64,000 nt of DNA from assembly GCF_018320785.1 (NCBI RefSeq), contig NC_054873.1, positions 22,162,196 through 22,226,195 of the forward strand, in the 5' to 3' direction. Positions 24,501-36,798 of this stretch are shown here, piece by piece (position 1 is the first letter of the stretch; every line of letters begins with the position of its first letter). The notes below the pieces were generated by a model. The model made no database searches. It was not told the origin of the DNA and saw only the letters and a program-made list of their open reading frames with translations. This DNA is from Cheilinus undulatus (Eukaryota; Chordata; Actinopteri; Labriformes; Labridae). Both the position numbers and the translations under genes were made by a program.

Positions 24501-26524
24501 AGCTCACTTCCAAGCTCCTCAATTTCATCTTCACTCCCCAGCACACTCATGTAGTCCTGGTAAGACCAGCCATCAAATAAGAGCCGCGGCACTGACATGG
24601 AAAGAAAAAACTTGAATATAAAATCAAATGAAAAGAGTCTAAACTGAAACAACTTGTACTGACAACGCTACCATAACATGGTTTAATTGTGTGCGGGGAA
24701 AGGCGTCCACTTACACATCCTGACTTTTTTGTTGGATTTTCGTACAGATTTGACCCAGCCTGGAGAGATGAAAAGCAGGCTGGTGTGACACTTCAATAAT
24801 TGACAAGAAATCAGCCCAGAAAAAGACTATAAAAGCTATTCTTTAAGACTAGAAAAGCATGTGACTGTCAGTGGTGAATGTCCTCTACCTGGGTCGTGAT
24901 CATGGAGTCCTGTAACATCAAATGTTTCAGGGCCTCTTCGGCGGACCTGAAGCCACACTGGAGACACTGAAGTCAGTTTAGGGCCAAATGTTTTCGCAAT
25001 GTCATAGCCATGGGAATTCCACTGGAGAATGGGACAAAACAAATATGGCACTGATACTGAGTGGGAAAAAAACTACACATGGAACACCAAAGGACAAGTC
25101 TTGTGTTTTTTTTTTCTTATGACCTCTTATTTAAAGGATAGAAGTAGGGATAATTTCTTGTGACTGATCTGATCATTCTCTTAAAACGTAACTACTTGTT
25201 TGGCCTATCAAACTTGAAAAAAACATGACAATTTCCAAGAATTGGAAACTATGTCCTCAACTTACTTTTTTTCCTCCACTGATCATTCCTTACACTAACA
25301 ATCTTTCTCACCATCATACACCAAGAGTCCTACTGATATGTTGATGAGCTGCTGTTATCTGCTAAATTAGGATTATCTTGGGTCTGTGCTCTTGGATAAG
25401 AGCTGCTGTGAAAACAAAAAACCAAAAACAAGGATTTGGGTGCTTAAGGAACTGTGCCAGTGCAAAGTTTGTTCAGGAGGGCACTCTTTAACTCCAATGG
25501 TTAATGATACTCTGGGTTTTCACAATACCAGATTTTTAAACTTCAATATGATTCAAGAAAAAAATGCATACTTGTTCTGATGCCATGGCATCTAAAATAA
25601 AAGCCTGAGACGTGCAATGTTGGATTATTTCTTGTTTTCAATCTTCAAAAGTTACATACTTTCTAAATTGCACACAGACAGTGTCGCCAATGAAAAACAG
25701 TTCAGATAGAACCTTGAAATAACATGACTGTGTTATCTGCTTCAGATTATGAATGAATATTTATTAGTATGGTAACATTAAACTTCTATCAATTGATGGA
25801 TGAATTGGCAGCTTCAATTCTACTAGTGTCAGCCATTTAGTCAGAATTCACCTTTTTGAGTTTCTTCAAAAAGCACAAAATGGAAATATTGCACAATTTT
25901 AGAACATTTCATGTGGCTACCACAAAGACGAACTAATGCAGCTGCATTAGCTTAGTGTAACTTTCTAGATTTACAAAGACTTAGTTCATATCAAATCCAA
26001 TTCCTTTATGCTGTGATATTTAGTGTTGTTGACTTAAAAAGCAGCAAATAGACAGAAGGCATGTTGCTGGGCTGGATTTTATACTTACAGGTGTGACATA
26101 TCCAAGAACATGTCCTTGAAATGTTTTCTTGATTTGTGTGCAATGTCTCTTTTCCTCTTTTACTATGTCTTTCCAGTGAGGGTCTGACACAACAAGGCCT
26201 CTCTCCAACACGGATAACTCAGCTGGAGAAGTCTGAAAAATAAGATCAAAAGAAAATAAAAGACAAACATTATCGTGAATGGACAGTCGAGGATATGGGC
26301 CTTTTATTTACTGACCCTGAAAATTTCAAGTGAGTCAACAGACATCTAGATAGGGGAGGACTTGCTTGACCTGTCATCTCACAACCATTTCAAGGTAAAA
26401 TACCTGAAGTTCTACTCACCTCGGCCTCAGCTTTATGCGACTTCTTCGCATCAGTTTTTGAAAGTGTGGCACTGACCAACCAGTAGCATGAGATGGCGTG
26501 CAGCAGGAATAATGTCGTTCTCAT
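21538..26524 (-). CDS. chid1: CHID1, chitinase-domain-containing protein 1 (SI-CLP)
   Basis: Twelve exons (26420-26524, 26089-26232, 24889-25021, 24715-24759, 24485-24591, 24337-24398, 24161-24250, 23966-24067, 23694-23843, 21856-21936, 21732-21774, 21538-21636) sum to 386 residues; human CHID1 is 393. A hydrophobic N-terminal signal peptide ([15 protein letters not shown]) points to secretion or lysosomes. The remainder is a GH18 barrel with stretches such as [20 protein letters not shown] and the terminal [14 protein letters not shown]. The usual DxxDxDxE catalytic motif is replaced by FDGFTLEMW, as known for this family, so hydrolysis is not expected. In mammals it is a stabilin-1-interacting chitinase-like lectin. 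The intron before the last exon has a GC donor. Intron 9 holds hAT-like copy B. Confidence 0.95.
22785..23603 (-). mobile_element. Non-autonomous hAT-like element with AGCTA-rich core, copy B
   Basis: Same family as the element at 8738, in inverted orientation: matching terminal repeats (TGTCTGAGACGTCTC / TGTCTCAGATGAAGAG) and a core of TAGCTACATTAGC words. It is flanked by perfect 8-bp duplications GTGCAAAG at 22777-22784 and 23604-23611. No coding remnant is seen. It lies in a chid1 intron. Confidence 0.78.
22985..23005 (+). repeat. (AAAT)n microsatellite inside the hAT-like element
   Basis: Five uninterrupted ATAA-type units lie within copy B and are absent from copy A, so they arose after the two copies separated or were lost from A. 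Confidence 0.75.
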
Positions 26525-27058
26525 TTCCACAAAGTGCAGAGAGAAATGAGCCGTGAAGCAGTCAAAAAATAAAATGGGTTAGCTCTGGTCTGCAGGTTTC
26601 CAGTGCAAGTGCTTCCTTCCTGAATGAGATTCTGTGAGATAAAAACACAGCATATCCTCTTGAGGTTTGGAGTCACGTCGAAAAACAAGCAAATGCAGCG
26701 CCTTTCATACTGCTACTAAATAAAGCCTGAATCTGTAATTAATGCTCTGGCTTTGACTGTCGAGCGTTTGGTGCCAGGTTGATTGACAACTTAGCTCAAC
26801 GTGTTTCTGAAGCGTCACCAAAGCTGCTTCCACTTCCGCCCCAGTGCGTTCAAAATAAAACGTGTGCACGCGCGAGTGAGAGGAGAGAGGCATCCGAGGA
26901 GATAGGTGGCGATGTAGCTTAGCATGCTAGCAATGTAGCACAGTAAAAGAAGAGACAAACCAACTGATGTTATGGTGTTAAAAAATATTTATACAGAAAA
27001 TAGAGACTCGGCTAAAGGGTAACACTAGCATTTCGTGATTTATCCACGTTTCGATCAG
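26525..27058. promoter_or_regulatory. Head-to-head start region of chid1 and ighmbp2
   Basis: The stretch lies between the chid1 start codon (minus) and a likely ighmbp2 5' untranslated exon ending at a GATCAG|GTATGT donor at 27058. It is locally CpG-containing (CACGCGCGAG near 26869) and holds CACTTCCGCCCC near 26829, an ETS-type core. A bidirectional promoter is inferred; start sites are not determined. Confidence 0.5.
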
Positions 27059-27667
27059 GTATGTGTCATTTTACTCTGCTTGCGAAGCAAAACGAGTCGT
27101 TTGGGTTCAGTGAGGTTAGCAAGCTAACATGACAGCATGACGGTATGGTACCTGTCTAATGGAGCTTTTAGTGGAATTTGAACCACTCCTGTACAGTCCT
27201 TAGTTTTGACAAGGTAAATAAAGGGGGTAACTTTAACCAATAAGGGTTAAAATTCGCAGTTTTCACTTTAATTGTGTAAACTGGGACTGGCATTTAGTAT
27301 GAATCATAATAAAACGTCAGTCTTACATTATGGAGTTGTATCTACAGACTTGGTACTTCTTCACTCTCAAATTCCTAGACTAAGTTCATCATTTTGCTCC
27401 TAGATTCATCATTGCAGATCCCTTTAATACTCATTATTGTATTATGTATATAAACGTTGGTTAGTCTTAACTAGCACAGAAGTGTGATAAACTAACTGGA
27501 TAGTTTTATCTATAAATTCCTTATTAGACATCGTCTTACATATCATCTATCCTGAGCTGGACCACTGGATCAGACTGAACTTGCTCCACTAACTGTGCAT
27601 TGCTTTAGGTCCCTCTAGGAAAATCTAACTTTATCTTAATGCTCAAACCGCTTCATCACAGTGCTCA

Positions 27668-28194
27668 GTAGGGGTGGGAATCACTTGTGGCCTCACGATA
27701 CGATATTATCACGATACATGGATCACGATTCAATATTGTTGCGATTTTAATCATTTTGCAATACACTGAGTATTGCGATAATATATCTTGCAATCAATAC
27801 CATTTTTTTCAACCATTGAGTTGATTTAGCATTAGCCTTGCCCTCATGTTAGTTGTATTTCCGCAGTATTTTTTTTTTCATGTAGCACTTCTTGCAAACC
27901 TCATGTGACATGTTCATCTCATTCATGTCCTGCTTGCATTCCTAATGTCCTTCTCCTGGTGCTGCCATGTTTGTTGTACTAACTTTCTCCTGCTCTATAA
28001 CCGTCACCTCTGCTGACCTCACTGGACAAACAATTGTCCAAACAGTTTATTTTATTTTCCATTATCATAGACTTTAGTTCATATTAGCAATTGATTTGAA
28101 AAAAAAAATGATACTTGGTGGATTAGACAATACGATGCATCACCAGACAAAATATCATGATACTATGCTGTATCGATTTTTTTCTTCCACCCCT
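27668..28194. mobile_element. Short hAT-like element upstream of ighmbp2 exon 2
   Basis: Ends GTAGGGGTGGGAA and TTCCACCCCT form inverted termini. Perfect 8-bp duplications AGTGCTCA flank it at 27660-27667 and 28195-28202. The ends are rich in CACGATACGATATTATCACG-like sequence. No coding capacity is seen. Confidence 0.8.
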
Positions 28195-28361
28195 AGTGCT
28201 CAACTGTTGTTATTGAGTTGCCTCTTTTGGTTTATTTTAATTGTGCTATTTTGTATCTCATCATCACTGTAAATTTCTTAAAGAAAGGTGTATTAATAAC
28301 AACAATAACCTTTGCTGCTCCTGTTGATATTAAAAATATTTTTTGCTCTATTTTTTGAGGA

Positions 28362-31300
28362 ATGGCTGTTGAACAGTTTGTCTCAAAGACACTTGAGCTT
28401 TTACAAGAGGAAAGGGAGGCTGAAATAGAGGAGACCAGGTATGTAAAATAGCACTACATTATGAATCCCTTCTATGGGTCAAGCTTGAAAAACATGTGTT
28501 TAAATAGTTCTCACAATGCTGCTACCCAATACAGCTTTGTTCAAGGTTAAAACCATTTAATATCCACATCATCAGTCAGTTGAAAGCATCTGTCATAAAT
28601 CTAAGGCCTGAACTTTTTGGCTGAATATTACCCAAACCTAAAGCTAATAAAGCACATCATCACTTCATATCTGTTTATCTTAATAAATGCTAGCTACTGC
28701 AGTCATACGTTGAAGGCTTAACTAGATAGCCCATGGGACATTAACAGACAGAAATATGCTCTAATGCTGCATACTGAAGAGGAAGTTAGATGCTGTCTTG
28801 GTAAAAGTCCTCTAGAGACAGAGTGTGTTTAGAAGTTCCAAGATGAGTAGACTGAACTATATGAGTTAACTTAATGAGATCAGTATTTTATAGATTATGG
28901 AGTTTTTAAACATAGGGTAATGCTTTGGCTTCAAACCTACAATTATAATAACAAATGCAAAGTTGACTGTTACTGTGAAATAATAGTATCTTGGTGTCTT
29001 TCTTCAGGATATGGCAGGAGAACATCTCTCTCAAAGATCTTCAAAATAAAGGGGTTTGCCTGCTGAAGCTGCAGATTGGAAGTCAATCTACGGGCCTTTA
29101 TGGTCGCACAGTTGTCACCCTTCAGCCCAGGAAGCATCTTGGTTTCTTATCTCTGCCAAGCAACAGTTTTGGGCCAGGTGAGATAGTAAAACAAATTATA
29201 TCTTCGTTCTTTTTGTAAGGTTTGTAGTTCACTTAATGAGAGGTTTATGTCTTCTTTTGTCACAGGGGACATAGTTGGCTTATATGACACAGGCGGATGC
29301 TCTGCAGCAGCACAAATCGGCACGGGAATAGTGACAAGGGTCAGCCAGGCCTTTATAAGTGTGGCATTTGATGATTCAAAGGATGGCCTCAGCTTTGATG
29401 ATGATGCTCTTTACAACCTCTTAAAGTTGGCAAATGATGTCACGTACAAACGAATGAAACAGTAAGTAATGCAGCTATCATGAAATGTGTAATGAGTATC
29501 AAGGCAGATGCAAGTGAGGCATGACACCTATTCTAAGAACAGTTTCTTACTGTGTGGTTTGTACTTACAGGGCCCTGAATGCATTAAACGGATACAGTAA
29601 TGGACCAGCTGGCAATCTGATAAGTGTTCTGTTTGGAGACACAAAACCTTCCTCTCAGTCACAGCCAAGTAGATCAGTCTTTACTAAACAAATAGGATCA
29701 TGTATTGCTCTGTGAAGCTGTGATTAGATGTTTATTTACAAAAGCATTCAGCATGACACTAATAAACAAATCAGTATTGAATTAAACATACTAAATTTTG
29801 GGTTTTATTATGTTTCATCAGATGAAGTAGATTTTTTTAACCCCAACCTGGATGACTCCCAGAGAGATGCTGTGTCCTTTGCTCTGTCTCAGAGAGAGCT
29901 GGCTGTGATTCATGGACCACCAGGCACTGGCAAAACCACCACAGTGGTGGAGATCATCCTCCAGGCTGTCAAACAAGGTCAAAAGGTACAAAACTTTATT
30001 TGTGAATGCTTATTTTTCACACTGTATGCTTTAATTACTTTGACTTTGTTTTGTTAATGTCATCCATTGTTGCAGTCTTCATTCCAACATCTCACTCTAA
30101 AGATGATTTTGTCTCTGTTCAGGTCCTGTGCTGTGCCCCTTCTAATGTGGCTGTGGATAACTTGGTTGAGAGGTTAGCTCAATGCAAAGCAAAGGTCCTG
30201 AGACTGGGTCACCCTGCCAGGCTGCTGGAGTCCATTCAGAAACACTCGCTCGACGCTGTCCTTGCTCAGAGTGATAACGCAAACATCATCGCTGACATTC
30301 GTAAAGACATGGATAAAGCTTTTGTCAGTATTTCAGTTCATGCTCATACTGTTGTTCCTGTAGCCTTGGATGTTTTCTAATATTGTGATTAACATCCTCT
30401 AGATGGGAATGAAGAAGATGCATGAAAAAGGAGAACGAGGGAACCTCAGGAGAGAAATAGGGGAGCTAAGAAAAGAACTGAAAACCAGGGAAGCAGCAGC
30501 CATCACGCAGATCCTAAAAAGTGCTGATGTTGTTTTATCAACCAATACAGGTCAGTAATGGCCTTCAGTAAAGAATATGTGATTGCACTTGATGCGCTGA
30601 TGGTGAAAAGCAATCAGAGTGCCCTTGTGTGTGTCTGCAGGCGCTTGTGCTGACGGCCCTCTAAAGTTCCTGCCGGCGGAACATTTTGATTGGGTGGTGA
30701 TAGACGAGTGCGCTCAGGCCTTGGAGAGCAGCTGCTGGATTGCTCTTCTCAGAGCACGCAAGTGCATTCTGGCTGGAGATTACAAGCAGCTACCACCTAC
30801 AATCAAATCACAAACGTAAAAAACAATGTGTTTTAATTTTTTCTTGAGAGGATGGTTGAGAACTTTTCATAGACCAAGAACTGTCCAGCTACAGAGAGCA
30901 TAAAGGATGTACAGTTTACATTAGTGCCTAAACACAAGCACGGTAAATGGGTCGGAAACACTCACAACAATTTAGCACCATTAATGCATCAATGCCACAC
31001 TTACCCATTCACACACTGATGAGAGAGGATGGTGATGTGTCCATCACTTGAAGTAATCCCATTCATACACATTTACATACTACTGATGCAGCAGTGAGAG
31101 CAGTTTTAGGGCTCTTTTACTACACAGGTCATTCTCCACATAAGTTTTCATCAAACAGGAGCATTGAAATTCTGATGAAATTCAATGAAAAAAGATGTGC
31201 ATGTCAGACTTTTCCCATCTATTCTTGTTTCAGTTTTCAAGAGTTGCATTAAAATTTATAAGGGTAATCATGCTAGACTGAATCATTTCCTGTTTTGGGT

Positions 31301-34300
31301 TGTTCCATGTTTATGGGAGGAGTAGAGGGCACTTTTACCAAGTTCTGTATGAACTAAGATGATGGAAAATGTACTGAAGTCCTGCAGGCGTCAGCCATTG
31401 CAACACTGTTTACATGACATGTTACATTATTGTCTGATGTTTAATTCCACATTATAAGAGCTGATATTAAGCCATATCCTGACTATTTAACAGAAATTAA
31501 TGATGTCAGCCTCTTCCTTCTGAGCCCTGCCCATGTCAAACAGTGAGAAACAAATATAAGGAGAGCTGATCTGTCTTTGTAGGACTGCATCATTCAAAGC
31601 AAGATGTAGACTGAGAAATAATTTTTCAAAAGCATGCATATTTTAATGTTTATTTTTATGGTTTTGCTTGTTTTGTCTTTTGTGCACACAGGGCTGCGTC
31701 AAAAGGTCTGTCACTGAGCCTCATGGAGAGACTGATCCAGATGTATGGAGACTCTGTTGTCCGTATGCTAACAGTTCAGTACCGCATGAACAGCGCCATC
31801 ATGGAGTGGGCCTCCAAAGAGATGTACCAGGGGAGACTGACAGCTCACAGCTCTGTGAAGGGACACTTATTAAAGTGAGTGCAAGCTTTAAAATGGAGAT
31901 TGCCCCTCTTTTGTATTTTGATGATTGATAGTTTATTAAAGCAAATGTTTGTCTTTTATGATGGAAGAGATCTACCCAGAGTCTCATGTGTGGAAGAAAC
32001 AAGCACACCACTGCTTCTTATCGACACGGCAGGCTGTGGTCTGAATGAGATGGAGGTCGCTGATGAGCAATCTAAGGGCAACCAAGGTAAATCAGTTTCA
32101 CTGTAAGAAAATTGTTTAACTGCAGTCATTCTGTTTTGGGATCTAAATATTTTGTTTCCTTCATTCTCAGGTGAGGTGGATATCGTTGATCTGCACATTA
32201 AGGCCCTGACTGAAGCTGGTTTAAAAGCTAAAGACATCGCTGTTATTGCGCCATACAATCTACAAGTAAGTCCTTGATAAGAGAAACTATATCTCAAAGA
32301 CACTCTGGATATTTTTTCATTTATGGCTTCTTTTATTTAGCGGATTGTACCAACAGGTTTATTATATTTTTTGTAATTTTATTGTTCCTGTTACAAGTAT
32401 GCTTCTTCATTTGCCTTTCTTTTTTACTCTTACTGTACATTGTTGGTATGATTGTTGTCCAGTGTGTTTAATAAATCTCTTCAGTTATGTGCATTTTGTT
32501 TCTGTAGTATCAAAGTCAACTTTAGATTATATTGTTTTAATGAAACATTTATCACCTGTTTGAATCAAAGCCACAATCCAAAATATCATTATTGTTTACA
32601 TGCAAATACTTTCACAGGGACAATAACTCTACTCAGAATAAAATATTTCCAACTTTACGAGAACAAGTTTGTGTTAAACTTAAACAATCAGCTGATTTTC
32701 AGTTTTTTAAAAGGTGGATCTGCTGCGTCAGAGATTATCTGCAAGACATCCGGAGCTGGAGATAAAGTCAGTGGATGGATTTCAGGGCAGAGAGAAAGAA
32801 GCTGTGGTGTTGTCTCTTGTTCGATCCAACAGAAAAGGTACTGTTCCTTTTTTCTACAAAATAAGGACTTTTTCTGTTATACTACAGTGAACTCAGGAAG
32901 TACTCAGACCCCCTTCATATTGTCAGTTTTATGTTGCAGCCTGATGCTACAGTTGAAAATATTCATTTTTATTTTCATTAATCTACAGTCAGTACACCCA
33001 TAGGGACAAAGTGAAAACAGAATTAAATATTTTTTTTGCAGTTGAATAAAAAAATAGCAACAGCTCTTGAAATTTAGCTAAGTTGTCTCCCATTTCTCTG
33101 GATCTTTGCTGAGATGTTTCTACATCTTGATTGGAGTTCACCTGTTTTAAGTTAAATTGATCAGACATGATTTGGAAAGACACGCACCACTCTATAGAAG
33201 GCCTCACAGATGGCAATGCGTATCAGAGCAAAAACCAAGCCATGAGGTCAAAGGAACTACCTGCAGTGCTCAGAGACAGGATTGTTGCAAAGCACAGATC
33301 TGGGGAAGGCTACAAAAAAATCTGTTGCACTGATGGCTCCCAAGAGCACAGTGGCCTCCATAGTTCTCAAATGGAAGATATGGTTCCAAGAGCTGGCCAT
33401 TTGGTCAAACTAAGCAGTCAGGGGAGAAGGGCCTTAGAGAGAGTGGTGACCAAGATCCCAGTGATCAGTCTGACTGAGCTCCAGAGTGGCTAGATGAAAG
33501 CCTCTCCTCAGTGCAAAACACTTGAAAGCCTACTTGGAGTGTCCAACAACTTTGTGAATGCCAAGGGGGTCTGAATACTTTCTGAGTGCACTGTATGTCA
33601 GTGTCGGCAATTACACAGATCTAAATTACACACAAGGGCCAGGCAAAAGAGATTTAAAATGTTGTTTTCAAGAGTATCTGGATGAACACAGGAAGCAGTA
33701 CACTCTGTGTTTGACAAGCAACATTTAAACATGATACAAGACTATATATATATACAGTGCTTAACAAATTCATTAGACCACACTAACCCTAACCAAAATA
33801 GGGTTTATGCCACAGCTGCCCTAAATTAACAGCATTGGTAATTACCAAAATCATTTTTTATGTTTCTGCAATGATTAATACACCAATATGTAGCAGCTCT
33901 TTAACTGAAATTGATATTTTTAATGCTAAAATTTAATTATTGTTAGCCATGAATTTTCAAATTAACTGATTTACAAAAAAACTGAAAAAATAGTAAAGCG
34001 CATTAATACTTTTTGATTAATATGTCAAATTATAGTTATTTACTTGCATTTCTGAACAGAAAAATGAGTTTTAGTGGTTGAATGTTATGCTTGATTAATT
34101 TCTGACAACTCAGAGAAGCCCAGTGAACTGGCTCAAATTTGGGTGAATTCAGTTTGAAATCCCTTATTCCTGTTCAAAATGGTAAAACCTGGAGAGCTGA
34201 CTGAAAATGAAAGAGTCCGCATTAAAGCACTTCATGATGCTGGATGGTCTCTGAGACAAATATGACAGGTGGTCGAATAAATTTGTTAAGCATATACATA

Positions 34301-36557
34301 AATACTCTTCAAGGTCACCCACAACCATGTGTATGTAATTGGTTCAAAGTAAAGCAAACTTTATCGTCTTCTTCCCCAATCAGTTCTGAACTTTTATACA
34401 GACAGTTTGGTCAAGCTCCTGGGTGAAAAAACAAGATCAAATAATAATTGACCTGTAATCTTTTTCAGTAGCAATAGGTAGAATAGACCACAACTTCTTG
34501 ATGGCATCATAAACAAACAAACGAGTCCAACAAAATGGCATGAAGACAGCAAAATTATCAGCATATTATGTGTAGATTGCCATGAATGAAATATTGTACT
34601 GCAGGCGTATATTCCATGAAAATGTCTACATTTCCATCTATTCTCTGCCTGTATTTATGTGAATGCAGGATAACAGGCATTATAAAGAGGACTTAGTCAT
34701 GTAGTCATGCATGATCTTGAGCTCTCTGTTGATATTTTGTGTTTTGTATGTGTCATTGTTGGGTTTATTTCATACTGTGTATTTGTTGTTGACTTCCATG
34801 TATTGAAAAGGCTCATCAAGGGATGTGCATTGTAAATGAGCTTGATCTACAAGTGTTGTAATGTGTAGCATTTGTTTACCTGCTTTATACTTGTCCCTAT
34901 GGAAATAAACATATGATAAATATCAGAATGTGGCAAAGTAAAGTTGATCCCAATGGTGACTGAAATAATTTTAAATTTGATTTTGCCAAAGCTGAGCAGC
35001 AGTATCATAAAGTTTTCCCATATTTATTATTTTTAGGTGAAGTTGGATTTCTTGCAGAGGACCGAAGGATTAATGTTGCTGTAACACGCGCAAGACGTCA
35101 CATTGCTGTGGTTTGTGACACCCAAACAGTCCAAAATCATCTCTTCCTAAAGTCCCTAATTACCCACATGACTGAGTTTGGTGAGGTCAGAACGGCATTC
35201 GAGTACATCCAGGACATAGTGCCACAGAACTACACCCGTGACCATAAAGACACAAAGCCCAACACATCTTCCAGCAGCTCCAACACCAAACAGAAAGTTA
35301 AACAACCACCCCCCAGCAAAGGGAAACAAGGACAGATGTCAAGTGATAAAAATACTGCTACAAAGAAGCAGACAGCATCTTTTGAAACGGCACAGAGAGA
35401 GGAAGAGCAGAAGAAAAACAGACACGCTGAGATCAGAGAGCAGGTGGAGAACTTTCTAAAGGATTTGAATCAAAATGAACTCCAGTTTCCATCATCGTTT
35501 AACTCTCACGACCGCCTGCTGGTCCATCAGATTGCTGAGGAGCTGGGACTTGTACATGAAAGTAAGGGTGAGGGGAAAGACCGGTGCATCACTGTCTCCA
35601 GGCCAGTACAGTCATCACCTGCTGAGGAGCAAAATCAGGAAGCAGAAAACACCCAAGAAGAAGAAACAGTTCAAAATCCCCAAACAGAGCTGCTGTCTCA
35701 ACTTCCATTAGACCTGAAAAGTTTACATTTAGAGCGGATGAAGAGGGAGCAGCAGAAAAGAGAAGAAAATAGTCAACAAAAAAAGCAGCAGGGCAATATC
35801 CCAGCAGCTCAAAGCCAGTCATCAAAGAAGCAAAAGTCAGCAAAAGGTTTGCAGGAGAAACTTCTAATACTGATATTGTTTTTCTGCTCTGATGTGCGTG
35901 ACACAGCTCAGCTCTCTCTCTTAATCTTGTTTCTCTCAGGAAAGAGCCGAACAAAGGCGGGCGCATGCGACATTGCTACCGCTGCTGCTCCAGACGATGA
36001 CTTTGACGCGCTGATCAATGCTGTCAAGAAGGCCGACAGTGTGTGCAGTTTTGTGAAGTGTAAGGCGTCGGTGCTAACACTTGGACAGCTTTGCCTTTTC
36101 TGCAACAGGCAGTTTTGTCTGAGTCATCATATACCAGAGGTAAGATGGGGCAGAGGCCAAAAGAGTTGTATTTTTTATGTTTAATATAAGGTTTTACAGC
36201 AAGGATTCACTTGGATTCATAGCACAGATGCATATGAAAATGCATAAAGGACTTTCATTTAAAGGCAGTGCTCTGATATTTCATAAAAGGCATAAAACAG
36301 ACAGCTGAAATTGTTATGTGTGATATTTTTTAGTTTTTCTGATCCCATTGTTCCTCTTCCAGGTCCATGGCTGTGGAGATAAAGCAAAGTCTCATGCTCG
36401 GATGAGAATAAGTAAAGAAGGTGTTCTTTATGCAGGGAGTGGCAAGAAAGACAAATCAATGGACCCCAATAAGAAAGCCTATCTGCAAAGGAAACTGGAT
36501 TCCAAGCTGAAAGATATGGCATCACAGAGGAGACCGAAAACCAAAGAGGATAGTTAG
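28362..36557 (+). CDS. ighmbp2: IGHMBP2 (SMUBP-2), Upf1-like helicase
   Basis: Fifteen coding exons (28362-28438, 29008-29177, 29266-29461, 29571-29668, 29822-29985, 30123-30323, 30403-30550, 30641-30815, 31692-31874, 31968-32086, 32171-32265, 32714-32837, 35037-35846, 35940-36139, 36363-36557) give 984 residues; human has 993. This superfamily-1B 5'-3' RNA/DNA helicase acts with ribosomes and tRNA factors. Visible parts are Walker [11 protein letters not shown] near residue 212, Walker B DECAQ near 373, TVQYRM-like and DGFQGREK motifs, the VAVTRARR motif VI, an R3H domain near 715-780, and an AN1 zinc finger near 900-940. All helicase motifs are intact, so the gene should be functional. The 2.2-kb intron 12 holds two Tc1-type elements. 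The 93-bp intron 13 is in frame and stop-free. Confidence 0.96.
32885..33593 (+). mobile_element. Internally deleted Tc1-type element in ighmbp2 intron
   Basis: Inverted termini (CAGTGAACTCAGGAAGTA at left, TACTTTCTGAGTGCACTG at right) abut TA on both sides. The interior keeps a decayed N-terminal, DNA-binding part of a Tc1 transposase ([20 protein letters not shown] near 33255). The catalytic part is missing, so the copy is non-autonomous. Confidence 0.82.
33755..34292 (+). mobile_element. Tc1-derived miniature element, copy 1
   Basis: Left end CAGTGCTTAACAAATTC and right end AATTTGTTAAGCA form inverted termini next to TA. A short reading frame of 28 codons begins at 34179 ([20 protein letters not shown]), the start of a Tc1 helix-turn-helix; the rest of the transposase is absent. 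Near the left end it carries ACTAACCCTAACC. A second copy lies at 48.0 kb. Confidence 0.8.
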
Positions 36558-36798
36558 TGATAACTAACAACCGTATTATTAATGAGCTGATCTGCAGACT
36601 TTGTTCTAAAAGTGATTAAACAATTTTAACGGCCTGTTGTTTTAGTTTTCTTGTTTGATTAAATATTTGCTTTAACAACAGTCATTCAACATAGTACAGT
36701 ACAGTGATTCTGAGTTTTATGAGTGCATTTATCAGTTTTTAAGCTATGAATGATGTTCACTTTTCTGCCACCATACAGAGCTTCTGTTGCATGTGAGT

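Noticed and set aside
30955-31130. Repeat related to the SINE-like sequence at 7.5 kb
   Set aside because: Shares only a CCCATTCACACACT-type phrase; the rest does not align convincingly by eye.
32452-33003. 183-codon plus-strand frame
   Set aside because: It merely spans an intron, ighmbp2 exon 12 in the wrong frame and the start of a Tc1 element; no coherent domain.
35589-35966. 125-codon minus-strand frame over ighmbp2
   Set aside because: It is the antisense shadow of the conserved R3H/linker exon; the plus strand clearly encodes IGHMBP2.
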